Shown here in pieces: positions 17,724 through 25,766 of a stretch of DNA of 64,000 nt. Origin of the DNA: DATKPE01 sp035524335 (GTDB lineage Bacteria > Bacteroidota > Ignavibacteria > UBA10030 > SZUA-254); the NCBI GenBank assembly GCA_035524335.1, contig DATKPE010000047.1, forward strand, positions 1-64,000, given 5' to 3'. The notes under the pieces are model-generated. The model saw nothing but the letters and a program-made list of their open reading frames with translations. It was not told where the DNA came from and made no database searches. Position numbers and translations under genes: made by a program. The stretch's first letter is position 1. Each line of letters begins with the position of its first letter.

Positions 17724-17768
17724 TTAATAATTTATTAACAGTATATCATTATTTGATAAAAAACGCAA
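17724..17768 (-). promoter_or_regulatory. Promoter with operator-like palindrome for the transporter gene
   Basis: The minus strand reads TTGCGT (17768-17763), 17 bases, TATACT (17745-17740). Directly downstream, over the predicted start near 17733, is the perfect palindrome TTAATAA-T-TTATTAA (17724-17738). The -35/-10 pair and an operator-like site at +1 suggest repression. Confidence 0.5.
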
Positions 17769-18004
17769 AGAATTCAGACTATTTTGATGGGATGCCCCCC
17801 CTTGTTACGTATTTTTTGGGAAATCCGGTGACGCAGTGATCCAATCGTCCGTGAGAGACCGTTCAAATGAAGTCCGCGGTGACATTCCGGCGCACCGGTG
17901 ATGATCGCGAACGGGGGGTCGGTTCATGTGGGATTTGATGATGGGAAAGGGTCCATACTCTCCATCCGGGCGGAGGGGGGGATGAAAAAAGATCGGATGT
18001 CTGC

Positions 18005-18033
18005 TTGGAAATCTTACACTTTTTTGCTATCTT
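18005..18033 (+). promoter_or_regulatory. Promoter of the inositol-lipid/MCE cluster
   Basis: TTGGAA, 17 bases, TATCTT, followed by TT, in a locally AT-rich segment. The predicted start is near 18040, leaving a 150-nt leader before the first gene. This appears to be the only promoter for the thirteen-gene run, whose first terminator is at 29729. Confidence 0.55.
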
Positions 18034-18192
18034 TTCAAACATTTTTATGAAAATTTTCGCTTTCCAACCGATTTCGGTACGTTTTCCGAACCTACCGGCT
18101 ATCGGGGACGGGATTGCCGGCGGGGGAAATCCGCATTCACTCAAAACCCGGTCCGGCGTAGTTCCCGGAGTCAATCGTCCAGAAGTCAGATC

Positions 18193-18906
18193 ATGATTGC
18201 AGGTATCATTGCCGCTGGCGAGGGTAGCCGTCTTCGTGCGGAGGGCATGGACGTTCTGAAACCGCTGGTCCGGGTGGAGGGGGTGCCGCTCATCGAGCGG
18301 CTGATCAGGATTTTTCTCCGGCACGGGGTGACGGAACTCTGCTGTATCGTGAATGAATATTCGCTCGAAGTGAAGGAATACGTGGAATCGTGCGGGTTCC
18401 CGGTGCCTCTCTCCTTCGTGGTCAAAACGACCGAGAGTTCAATGCACAGTCTCTTCGCGCTCGAACCGTATCTGAGGAAGGAACGCTTTCTGCTCTCGAC
18501 GGTTGATGCCATATTTCTGGAGGAGGAATTTGCCCGCTACCTCCGGGCATCGATGGCAAGCAGTGCGGCGGGGGTGCTGGCGGTGACCGATTTCATTGAC
18601 GACGAGAATCCGCTCTACGTCAGCCGCGACGACAGCGGTGCGATCACCGGGTTTTCGAAGACGGAATCCTCGGCCTGGGTGACGGGGGGACTGTACGTCT
18701 TTTCGCCGGCCATCTTCCGGGAGCGGGAAACGGTCCTGAAGGCGGGGATTGAGCGGCTCAGGAACTATCTCGGGCATCTGGCTTCGAAGGGATACCGTCT
18801 GGAAGGATACCCCTTCTCGAAGATCGTGGACGTCGACCACGTGAGCGATATTGCAACGGCGGAAAAGTGGATAGCCGGCGGTTACGGCGGACGCACGGCG
18901 GGCTGA
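18193..18906 (+). CDS. Sugar/inositol-phosphate nucleotidyltransferase-like protein
   Basis: A 237-residue NTP_transferase-fold protein. The N-terminus has the nucleotide loop GIIAAGEGSRL and, after an insertion, KPLVRV, i.e. the GxGxRL...KP signature of sugar-1-phosphate nucleotidyltransferases. An acidic LLSTVDAIF gives the metal-binding Asp, and ENPLYVSRDDSGAITGFSK matches the usual second half. It could activate inositol-1-phosphate or a polar head group to a CDP- or other NDP-derivative; in Archaeoglobus a fused enzyme does this with inositol-1-P and CTP, and a nucleotidyltransferase gene also lies in the Bacteroides inositol-lipid locus. First gene of the cluster, five bases before mlaE. 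The substrate is inference. Confidence 0.8.
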   Translation: MIAGIIAAGEGSRLRAEGMDVLKPLVRVEGVPLIERLIRIFLRHGVTELCCIVNEYSLEVKEYVESCGFPVPLSFVVKTTESSMHSLFALEPYLRKERFLLSTVDAIFLEEEFARYLRASMASSAAGVLAVTDFIDDENPLYVSRDDSGAITGFSKTESSAWVTGGLYVFSPAIFRERETVLKAGIERLRNYLGHLASKGYRLEGYPFSKIVDVDHVSDIATAEKWIAGGYGGRTAG

Positions 18907-18911
18907 ATACG

Positions 18912-19694
18912 ATGACGGGAAAGCGCGACATACTGATTGTGAGAAAATTCAAACTCATGCTCCTGCAGCTGCAGGAGTACTTCACCTTTACCGTCGAGAA
19001 TGTCAGGTCGTTCGGCGCGGTCTGGCGGTACCGGCGGGACACGCTCGAGCAGATGTACATCATCGGCGCCCAGGCGTTCCTGATCGTTTTTCTGGCGGGG
19101 CTGTTCATGGGCGTCATCATGTCGATCGAGGCGGGCCACCGGCTGGAAACCTTCGGCGCGAAACTGCTCGTCGGCCGGACTACGGCCCTCGCGCTGATAC
19201 GGGAGCTGGGGCCGGTCATCACGGGTCTCATGCTGGCGGCGCGCACCGGGGCGAAGAACGCCTCGGAACTTGGTTCGATGCAGGTGAGCGAGCAGATCGA
19301 CGCTCTGCGCGCCTTCGGAACGAATCCGGTGGAGAAGCTGGCGGTTCCGCGTCTGGTTGCGTCGCTGATCATGTTTCTGCCTCTCACGCTCGTTGCCGAT
19401 CTGGTCGGCCTGGTGGGGGGGATGTTCGTCTCCGATCTCTGGCTTCACGTCGACAAGGCGTTTTACTGGCATTCGGCCGTGTACGATCTCAAGATCAAGG
19501 ATCTGATCGTGGGATTCAGCAAACCGGTGGTGTTTTCCTTCTTCATCTCGACGATCAGCTGTTACTACGGGCTGGGAACGACGGGCGGGACGGTGGGAGT
19601 GGGCCGTGCGGCCGTGAACGCGGTCGTCGTTTCGTCGGTGGTGGTGCTGTTCAACGATTTCATTTTCACCAAGGTTATCTGGTCGATCCTGTAG
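18912..19694 (+). CDS. mlaE: MlaE-family ABC permease (MCE lipid transport)
   Basis: The 260-residue permease of an MCE-type ABC transporter that moves lipids between the inner membrane and the periplasm. It shows a helical N-terminus lying on the membrane, then about five membrane helices, with the family-typical segments LIRELGPVITGLMLAARTGAKNA, a short GSMQVSEQIDAL coupling region and a closing GTTGGTVGVGRAAVNAVV. The ATG at 18912 is selected because it follows the upstream stop at once and gives the usual MlaE length. It is followed directly by mlaF with no gap, then mlaD, so this is the classical E-F-D order. Confidence 0.94.
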   Translation: MTGKRDILIVRKFKLMLLQLQEYFTFTVENVRSFGAVWRYRRDTLEQMYIIGAQAFLIVFLAGLFMGVIMSIEAGHRLETFGAKLLVGRTTALALIRELGPVITGLMLAARTGAKNASELGSMQVSEQIDALRAFGTNPVEKLAVPRLVASLIMFLPLTLVADLVGLVGGMFVSDLWLHVDKAFYWHSAVYDLKIKDLIVGFSKPVVFSFFISTISCYYGLGTTGGTVGVGRAAVNAVVVSSVVVLFNDFIFTKVIWSIL

Positions 19695-20450
19695 ATGATC
19701 CGGCTCGAACATATCACGGTGGAGTTTGAAGGCCGGAAGATCCTAAGCGACGTCTCGTGCAGTGTTGCGAACGGGGAAACGAAGGTGATGCTCGGACCGA
19801 GCGGGGCGGGGAAGAGTTCCGTCCTGAAGGTGATCCTGGGCCTCTGGCGTCCGACGGCGGGACGGGTGTTCATCGACGGGGTCGAACTGACGGCGCTGAA
19901 CGAGCGGGAGCAGATGCCGATCCGCCGGCGCATGTCGATGGTGTTTCAGGGGAATGCGCTGTTCGACTCCCTGACGGTCGCCGAAAACGTCGCTTTTTTT
20001 CTGGAAGAGCACTCCGATATGTCCGAGGGGGAGATTGCGGACCGGGTTGCCGAATGCCTCGAGTTCGTGAATCTGCCCGACGTCGGGAACCTCCTGCCGG
20101 AGGAGATCAGCGGCGGCATGAAAAAGCGGGTGGCGATCGCGCGTGCGATCGCGTTTCACCCTGAAGTGATTCTGTACGACGAACCGACGACCGGTCTCGA
20201 CCCGATCAACGCCAGGACGGTGACCGAACTGATCATGAAGCTCAAGCAGGAACGCCGGGTCACGTCGATCGTGGTCACCCATATTCTCCGCGACGCCTTT
20301 GCGGTCGGCGATTCGCTCGCGGTCGTGAACGACGGGCGCATCGTCTTCGACGGGTCGTCACAGGATGTGCTCCACTCGCCGGATCAATTCGTGCAGGATT
20401 TCATCGCGGAAATCCGGGCGGAAGCGAATCTGCTGAATCTCCATCACTGA
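19695..20450 (+). CDS. mlaF: MlaF-family ABC ATPase
   Basis: A 251-residue ATPase powering the MCE transporter. It has Walker A GPSGAGKSS, a Q-loop in MVFQGNALFDSL, the signature ISGGMKKRVAIARAI (the Gly-Gly-Met-Lys-Lys form typical of MlaF), Walker B VILYDEPTTGLDP and an H-loop in VVTHI. The C-terminal tail is short. ATG at 19695 directly follows the mlaE stop at 19692-19694, so translation is coupled. Confidence 0.96.
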   Translation: MIRLEHITVEFEGRKILSDVSCSVANGETKVMLGPSGAGKSSVLKVILGLWRPTAGRVFIDGVELTALNEREQMPIRRRMSMVFQGNALFDSLTVAENVAFFLEEHSDMSEGEIADRVAECLEFVNLPDVGNLLPEEISGGMKKRVAIARAIAFHPEVILYDEPTTGLDPINARTVTELIMKLKQERRVTSIVVTHILRDAFAVGDSLAVVNDGRIVFDGSSQDVLHSPDQFVQDFIAEIRAEANLLNLHH

Positions 20451-20463
20451 GAAACGGAATCCT

Positions 20464-21426
20464 ATGGATGCAGCCAAAATGCGGTGGTCGAACCTGAAGG
20501 TCGGAATCGTTGTTCTGATCGGTCTCATCGTCTTCATCTTCATCGTCTCGATCGTCGGCACCGAACAGAATATTTTTTCCTCCACCTATCAGGTGAAATT
20601 CTTTGTGACAAACGTTCACGGACTCGTGAACGGGGCCATGGTCTCCCTCGGCGGTCTGAAGGTCGGCTATGTCAGCTCGATGGAATTCGTCCGGCAGAAC
20701 AACGTGGAGGGGGTCGACATCACCGCGGATGTTCTCACGAAATACCGGCCGTCGATCACGAACTCCACGACGGCCCAGTTCAAGACGATCGGTCTCCTCG
20801 GCGACAAGTATATCGATCTCACGATCGGCAGTAAGACCGAGACGCCGGTGCCCGAACGCGGCTACATACCGGTCGTCGAATCGTTCGACCTCGAGGCTGC
20901 CGGGCCGCAGTTCAAAACCACGCTGAACGAATTCACGGAACTTCTCGCGAATGCCCGGCGCATTACCGCCTCGATGGAACGCGGCGAAGGTTCCATCGGC
21001 CGCTTTTTGAAACATCCCGGAACCGCCCAGGAAACGGAAAAATTCCTCCACTCGCTGAACGACCTCATGGCGGCGGTCCGCGAAAAGAAAGGGACCCTCG
21101 GGAAGGCCGTGTATGACGAATCGATGGCGAAAAACATCGCGGATATTTCCGAAAACATGAAGATCGTCACCGATGAGCTCCGGAAAGGGCAGGGGAGCAT
21201 GGGCAAACTGCTGATGGACGACCGGCTGTACAACAATCTCGCCTCGTTTTCCGAACGGGCCAACACCCTCATGACCCGCGCGGCCGCCGATACGAGCAGT
21301 GTCTCCCAGCTTGCGGGATCGGGATCCTTTTACCGTGAGTTGATCTCGCTCATGAAGGACCTGAACCAGCTCCTCGTCGACCTCAAACTGCATCCCGAAC
21401 GATACGTCAAATTTTCCGTCTTCTGA
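20464..21426 (+). CDS. mlaD: MCE-domain protein (MlaD-like)
   Basis: A 320-residue protein anchored by one N-terminal helix (VGIVVLIGLIVFIFIVSIVG), with a single MCE domain (about 40-120) containing GLVNGAMVSLGGLKVGYVSS, the loop that forms the hydrophobic ring of the hexamer. The remaining 200 residues are largely helical with repeated GSIGRFL/GTLGKAVYD/GSMGKLLMDD motifs, as in the long single-MCE proteins of FCB bacteria and chloroplast TGD2. It would collect lipids from the MlaEF permease and pass them across the periplasm. The periodic GxxGK segments are probably a helical tube. Confidence 0.93.
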   Translation: MDAAKMRWSNLKVGIVVLIGLIVFIFIVSIVGTEQNIFSSTYQVKFFVTNVHGLVNGAMVSLGGLKVGYVSSMEFVRQNNVEGVDITADVLTKYRPSITNSTTAQFKTIGLLGDKYIDLTIGSKTETPVPERGYIPVVESFDLEAAGPQFKTTLNEFTELLANARRITASMERGEGSIGRFLKHPGTAQETEKFLHSLNDLMAAVREKKGTLGKAVYDESMAKNIADISENMKIVTDELRKGQGSMGKLLMDDRLYNNLASFSERANTLMTRAAADTSSVSQLAGSGSFYRELISLMKDLNQLLVDLKLHPERYVKFSVF

Positions 21427-21432
21427 TCCCGC

Positions 21433-22437
21433 GTGAAAATCCCGTTCAGCAAAATATTCTTTTTCCTCTTCGGGCTGGCCGCCTTCGTCTACCTTGTGTC
21501 GCGCTTCGGGATCGACCAGATCGGGGCCAACATCGCCCGGGCCGGCTGGAGCCTCCTCTACATCGTCGGCGTCTGGTTCGTGATCTATCTGCTGAATACC
21601 GCCGCATGGCGCCTCGTCCTGGGAGAGGCCGGAAAAAAGATTTCGTTCTTCCAGCTCTTCCTGGTCACCGTTTCGGGCTTCGTCATCAACTATGTCACCC
21701 CGGTGATCGCCCTCGGCGGTGAACCGTATAAGGTCCGCGCCCTCAGCGGTGTCTTCGGGCGGGAACAGTCGCTCTCCGCCGTGGTGCTGTACAGGATGGT
21801 TCATCTGCTCGGTCACATGATCCTCCTCCTCGCGGGCATCCTTCTCGCGCTTCTGTTTCTCTCGCTTCCGGTCGCCCTGAACCTGGTCTTTGCCCTGACC
21901 GCGGTCGCGATCTGCGGGGTGATCGGACTGACACTCGCCGGTCACCGGCGCGGCATTTTTGAACATCTCCACGGCTGGATCGGCCGCCGGCGGATCTTCA
22001 GCCGGCTGAACCCCCGCCTCGATGCCTACCGCGACGACGTGCGCCGCATGGACGAACTCCTCACCGGCGTCTACCGGCGGGAGCGGACAAAATTCATGAC
22101 CGCCATCGCCCTCGAATCGCTCAGCAGGGTCTGCATGGGCGTCGAGGTCTATCTCATTCTGTACGGCATCGGGGTGCCCGTCTCCCCCGTTACCGCCCTG
22201 TTTCTCTATGTCGTCTATTCGCTGATCATCAACCTCCTCTTTTTCGTTCCCCTGAATCTCGGGGCCCGCGAGGGAGGTCTTGCCCTGGGACTCGACAGCA
22301 TCGCCCTCCCGGCGCTTCTGGGGGTCTACCTCGGCGTGGTCATGCGGATCCGCGAATTTATCTGGATCATTCTCGGACTTGTCTTCATATTTTTTACCGC
22401 CGACCGGCGCAGGCCCTCATCGGCGGAAACAGCCTGA
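21433..22437 (+). CDS. Flippase-like membrane protein (lysyl-PG-synthase TM / UPF0104 family)
   Basis: A 334-residue protein with about eight membrane helices and no soluble domain. It belongs to the family of the MprF membrane region, which flips aminoacyl-lipids. The family marks are the first helix followed by ARAGWSLLYI, the loop LNTAAWRLVLGE, the VTPVIALGGEPYKVRAL segment with Gly-Gly-Glu-Pro, and NLGAREGGLALGL near the end. Start is GTG at 21433, six bases after mlaD. In this neighbourhood it is a candidate for flipping the lipid made by the phosphotransferases. Substrate and direction are unknown. Confidence 0.85.
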   Translation: MKIPFSKIFFFLFGLAAFVYLVSRFGIDQIGANIARAGWSLLYIVGVWFVIYLLNTAAWRLVLGEAGKKISFFQLFLVTVSGFVINYVTPVIALGGEPYKVRALSGVFGREQSLSAVVLYRMVHLLGHMILLLAGILLALLFLSLPVALNLVFALTAVAICGVIGLTLAGHRRGIFEHLHGWIGRRRIFSRLNPRLDAYRDDVRRMDELLTGVYRRERTKFMTAIALESLSRVCMGVEVYLILYGIGVPVSPVTALFLYVVYSLIINLLFFVPLNLGAREGGLALGLDSIALPALLGVYLGVVMRIREFIWIILGLVFIFFTADRRRPSSAETA

Positions 22438-22486
22438 CCGGCTTCCGACCCGGCATGATGCGCAACCGGAATCTGACTGATCGACT

Positions 22487-22936
22487 ATGACCATTCTGCC
22501 ACATCTTCTGCTGACCACCGTCGGCGTCCAGGCCCTCGGCCTCGAGGGGAAGGATATCGTTCTCGCCTATACCTTCGGGTACGGAGTCGACCTCGTGGAT
22601 CATCCGATCAAGCTTCCTCTCTATCTCAAAAAGAACGGCCGGAAGAACGAGACCCATTACCACTGGCGGACGCCGCTTCAGGAACCGGTCGCACTTCTCT
22701 GGATCATCCCGCTCTCAGTCTATCTCGGAACGATGGTGCCGGCTCTGTTTTTCATTTCGCATGTCGCTCTCGATTACTGCGTCAGTTATGAGAAACGGCC
22801 GTTTTATCCGTTCAGCACCTATGCCACGGAGGGCGCATTCCGGGGATATTCGGACAGTATGAAGGAAATCGTGGTTTGCGCGGTCTGCGCCGTCCTCATT
22901 CTGATTTTCTATCTTGCAAAAGGAAGGGTGTTCTGA
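22487..22936 (+). CDS. Small membrane protein, YdjM/DUF457-like
   Basis: A 149-residue protein with three or four hydrophobic helices and the motifs DLVDHP near residue 35, HYHWRTPLQEPVALLW and SHVALDY followed by RPFYPFS. The pattern (Asp-x-x-Asp-His, a buried His, SHxxLD then WPFS-like) resembles the DUF457/YdjM membrane family, sometimes called metal-dependent hydrolases although function is not established. Membership is weak: the usual N-terminal part is shortened. It lies between the flippase-like gene and the first CDP-alcohol phosphotransferase on the same strand, so a role in lipid handling is likely. Confidence 0.6.
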   Translation: MTILPHLLLTTVGVQALGLEGKDIVLAYTFGYGVDLVDHPIKLPLYLKKNGRKNETHYHWRTPLQEPVALLWIIPLSVYLGTMVPALFFISHVALDYCVSYEKRPFYPFSTYATEGAFRGYSDSMKEIVVCAVCAVLILIFYLAKGRVF

Positions 22937-22958
22937 CCGCGCGCGCGGCGGACTGCGT

Positions 22959-23600
22959 ATGTCATCCCGTTCCGATACCATATTGAACATCCCGATCCGC
23001 TTCTTCCATGAGACGCTCGGCCTGACTCCGAATCAGATTTCCGCAGTCGGATTCGTCATCGGCATCGTGGCGGCGGCGGTGGTCGCGGCCGGTCACGTGC
23101 TCGACGGGCTTCTCCTCATGGCGCTTTCCCAGATCGTCGACGGCATCGACGGCGGCGTCGCCCGCACCTATAATCTCCAGTCGCCGCTCGGCCGGAAGCT
23201 GGAAGTTGTCTTCGACCGGACGAACGAATTTGCGATGTTCGCCGCCCTGGCCTTCACCGGTGAAATCAGCTGGACGATCGCGTGGCTCGCAGCGGCGGCG
23301 ATCCTGCTGGTGACGATTCTCGAACCGCTCTCGGGGTTCGATCCGGGGTTCAAGCGGTTCATGCTCTATTTCGGTTATCTTGCAGGCTATTTCTTCAATG
23401 TCCGGGGATTTCAGATCGCTCTCAATGTCGTGTTCTTCGCCAACCTGGCGGCCTTTGCCCTGGGAACGATCATGGTCGATTACCGCTTTCAGCGCGAGAT
23501 CGACAACGAGGCGATTCTCCGCCGGGAACGGGAGATCGCGCTCGGCATTCCTCAGCCGCCGGACGATCCTCCATCATTCTTATCCAGACTGTTTTCATGA
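22959..23600 (+). CDS. CDP-alcohol phosphotransferase family protein 1
   Basis: A 213-residue membrane enzyme of the family that joins CDP-activated groups to alcohols (phosphatidylinositol phosphate synthase, PgsA, DIPP synthase). The motif appears as DGIDGGVAR, eight residues, G, RKL, E, VVF, D: it fits the canonical D-x2-D-G-x2-A-R-x8-G-x3-D-x3-D except that the third Asp is Glu. About six helices surround it. ATG at 22959 is used, giving a short cytoplasmic N-terminus. The stop overlaps the ATP-grasp start (ATGA). It could use CDP-diacylglycerol plus inositol-1-phosphate, or a CDP-inositol made by the nucleotidyltransferase. Which one is not decided by sequence. Confidence 0.85.
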   Translation: MSSRSDTILNIPIRFFHETLGLTPNQISAVGFVIGIVAAAVVAAGHVLDGLLLMALSQIVDGIDGGVARTYNLQSPLGRKLEVVFDRTNEFAMFAALAFTGEISWTIAWLAAAAILLVTILEPLSGFDPGFKRFMLYFGYLAGYFFNVRGFQIALNVVFFANLAAFALGTIMVDYRFQREIDNEAILRREREIALGIPQPPDDPPSFLSRLFS

Positions 23601-24418
23601 AACTTCGATTTGCCGCAATACGCCGGAAGACTGAGTTTTCCCCCAATCACGTGGTGAACGATCTTCTCATCATCAATCAGACCGCGGAGGTCCTTCGCGA
23701 ACTCGGGGATGAGGTCATGATGTACGATGAGGGTGTCATCACCCCCGAAAGCGTCAGGGAGCGCCTCGTGGTCTCGATGGCCCAGGGTCCGCTCGGCTCG
23801 GCGACGCTTCTGAAGATCGAGGAAAGCGGCGCGCTCGTGATCAATTCCCCCCGGGCGGTGATGAACTGTTACCGGATCGCCATGGTCCGGCTTCTTCCCG
23901 CCGCCGGAATTCCGTTTCCGCGGAGCGTCGTGGTCGCCACCGATTCCGACATGACGCCGCGGCAAGCGGGCTTCACCAGCTCGAAGGTGTGGATCAAGCG
24001 GGGCGACGTGCATGCCGTCCACAAGGAGGATGTCTCTCTGGCGAATACGGACGACGAGGAGGGAACGCTCCTGCGCGAGTTTCATGCCCGCGACATACGG
24101 GAAGCGATTATTCAGGAGCACCTCGAGGGGGATACGGTGAAGTTCTATGCCGTGCGGGAATCCGAACTCTTTCACTGGTATTACCTGAACGGCATTTACA
24201 TGACGAAATTCGACGATCGCCGTCTGCGGGAACTCGCGGCCGCATCGGCCGAAGCGCTCAACCTGTACGTCTACGGCGGCGATGCGATCATCGCGCGCGA
24301 CGGGACGATCACCATCATCGATATCAATGACTGGCCCAGCTTCGCCCCGGTGCGGGACGCGGCGAGCCGGCATATAGCACAACTTATCCACAGAAAGGCA
24401 CTTGAATATGAAAGGTAA
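23597..24418 (+). CDS. ATP-grasp enzyme (RimK/ITPK-like)
   Basis: A 273-residue protein of ATP-grasp fold. It shows INSPRAVMNCYRIAMVRLL...GIPFPRS, typical of RimK-like ligases, then the ATP-binding segment VWIKRGDVHA, IIQEHLEGDTVKFYAV and a metal site in IIDINDWPS. The Asp-x-Asn in this last motif resembles inositol 1,3,4-trisphosphate 5/6-kinase (DINAFPG), which is also ATP-grasp. So it may phosphorylate an inositol-lipid head group, or ligate an amino acid to an amine made by the neighbouring aminotransferase. Both are inference. The true start is the ATG at 23597 overlapping the upstream stop, not the long in-frame extension. It overlaps the next gene by about 11 bases. Confidence 0.7.
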   Translation: MKLRFAAIRRKTEFSPNHVVNDLLIINQTAEVLRELGDEVMMYDEGVITPESVRERLVVSMAQGPLGSATLLKIEESGALVINSPRAVMNCYRIAMVRLLPAAGIPFPRSVVVATDSDMTPRQAGFTSSKVWIKRGDVHAVHKEDVSLANTDDEEGTLLREFHARDIREAIIQEHLEGDTVKFYAVRESELFHWYYLNGIYMTKFDDRRLRELAAASAEALNLYVYGGDAIIARDGTITIIDINDWPSFAPVRDAASRHIAQLIHRKALEYER

Positions 24419-25766
24419 CGAGCCGATGACGAAGAAAGCATCCGTGAAGACGGCGATTCCAGGTCCGAAATCAAAGCGCATTTTTGACGATGAACAGCAG
24501 TTCATCTCCCCCGGTGTTCAGACGATTGCGACGCTCTCCCAGCTGGTCATGGAAAAAGGGGAGGGATGCGTCGTTGAGGACGTCGACGGCAACCGCTACA
24601 TCGACTTTTTTGCGGGCGTTGCGGTCGCAAGCCTGGGCTATAACCATCCGAAATACGTGAAGATGATGCAGGAGCAGGTGGCCAAGATCCATGTCGGTAG
24701 TTTTGCGACGGAGGTCCGCGCCAATCTTTCCCGTTACCTGGCCGAGCATGCGGTCGGGGACCTTCGGCGGACGCAGTACTACAGCGGCGGGGCAGAGGCG
24801 GTGGAAGCGGCGCTCCGGCTCGCAAAGTCGTATACGAAGAAGACCGAAGTGATCGGGTTCTGGGGCGGCTTCCACGGCAAAACGCTCGGCGTCATCGGAC
24901 TGATCGGGGATAACTTCAAACACCAGCTTGGCCCGCTTCCGGCGGGGATCTACAATACGCCGTATGCGAACTGCCGGCGGTGTCCCCTCCATCTGACCTA
25001 TCCCGACTGCGCCTGGGCATGCGTCGATTTCATCAAGGAGAAGATCCGGATCGAGACGACCGGCGACGTCGCGGCCCTGATCGTTGAGCCGATCCAGGGC
25101 ACGAACGGCAACGTGGTGCCGCCGGAAGGCTTCCTCCGGGAACTCCACCGGCTCTCCCGGGAGATCGGTGCGGTTCTCATCGTCGACGAAATGATCACCG
25201 GGTTCGGGCGGACCGGAAAACTGTTCGGCTGTCAGCACGACAACGTCGTTCCGGACATCATCACGATCGGGAAGAGCTTCGGCGGCGGCTATCCGATGAC
25301 CGGTCTGATGTCGAGGGATGAGATCATCACGTCGAAACCGTTCGCGAATCCGAGCGGCAGTTCCTCCAGTTACGGCGGCAATCCGCTGGCCTCCGCCGCG
25401 GCCTACGTCACCGTGAAGACCATCATCGAGGACGGGCTGGTGGAGAATTCCGCGCGGGTCGGCGCCTTCATGCTCGAGCGGTTCCGGGCGCTCCAGAACA
25501 AGTTCCCCTTCATCGGCGAGGTCCGCGGTAAAGGTCTCCTCATCGGGATCGAGCTGGTGAAAAACAGGCAGACGAAGGAGAAGCTCGACAAGGAGACCTG
25601 CAAGCTGATCTTCAAGGAATGCCTCAAGCGCGGACTGATCATCATGGGGTACAACCCCGATATCCGCATCAATCCGCCCTTGATCATCGACCAGGCGACT
25701 GCGGAAGAAGGCATCAACATCATGGAAGAAGTCTTCACGCATGTCGCAGATCGAATCAACATATAA
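24408..25766 (+). CDS. Class III (omega) aminotransferase
   Basis: A 452-residue PLP enzyme of the acetylornithine/4-aminobutyrate aminotransferase family. It has the PLP-lysine motif TIGKSFGGGYP (Lys near 289), the Asp motif LIVDEMITGFGRTG, a cofactor loop YSGGAEAVEAA, and the substrate region NCRRCPLHLTYPDCAWACVDFI, a Cys-rich insertion known in GABA-aminotransferase-like enzymes. The amine and acceptor cannot be named. Between an ATP-grasp gene and a CDP-alcohol phosphotransferase, it could aminate a keto-inositol or other head-group precursor. ATG at 24408 or 24426 are both preceded by AAAGG; I use 24408. Its end overlaps the next gene by 26 bp. Confidence 0.85.
   Translation: MKGNEPMTKKASVKTAIPGPKSKRIFDDEQQFISPGVQTIATLSQLVMEKGEGCVVEDVDGNRYIDFFAGVAVASLGYNHPKYVKMMQEQVAKIHVGSFATEVRANLSRYLAEHAVGDLRRTQYYSGGAEAVEAALRLAKSYTKKTEVIGFWGGFHGKTLGVIGLIGDNFKHQLGPLPAGIYNTPYANCRRCPLHLTYPDCAWACVDFIKEKIRIETTGDVAALIVEPIQGTNGNVVPPEGFLRELHRLSREIGAVLIVDEMITGFGRTGKLFGCQHDNVVPDIITIGKSFGGGYPMTGLMSRDEIITSKPFANPSGSSSSYGGNPLASAAAYVTVKTIIEDGLVENSARVGAFMLERFRALQNKFPFIGEVRGKGLLIGIELVKNRQTKEKLDKETCKLIFKECLKRGLIIMGYNPDIRINPPLIIDQATAEEGINIMEEVFTHVADRINI

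Larger units (their letters stand above)
17690..18192. other. Divergent intergenic region
   Basis: About 500 bases separate the transporter (minus) from the inositol-lipid cluster (plus). The left end holds the transporter promoter and palindrome, and 18005-18033 holds the cluster promoter. The stretch 17769-18004 is GC-rich, has no credible gene and shows nothing else I can name. The leader of the cluster (about 18042-18192) is 150 nt long, with no obvious riboswitch fold by eye. Confidence 0.5.

Noticed and set aside
20401..21972. Antisense open frame of 523 codons across mlaD and the flippase-like gene
   Set aside because: Rich in Arg, Asp, Glu and His with no domain. It mirrors GC-rich codon use of the plus-strand genes that have clear motifs.
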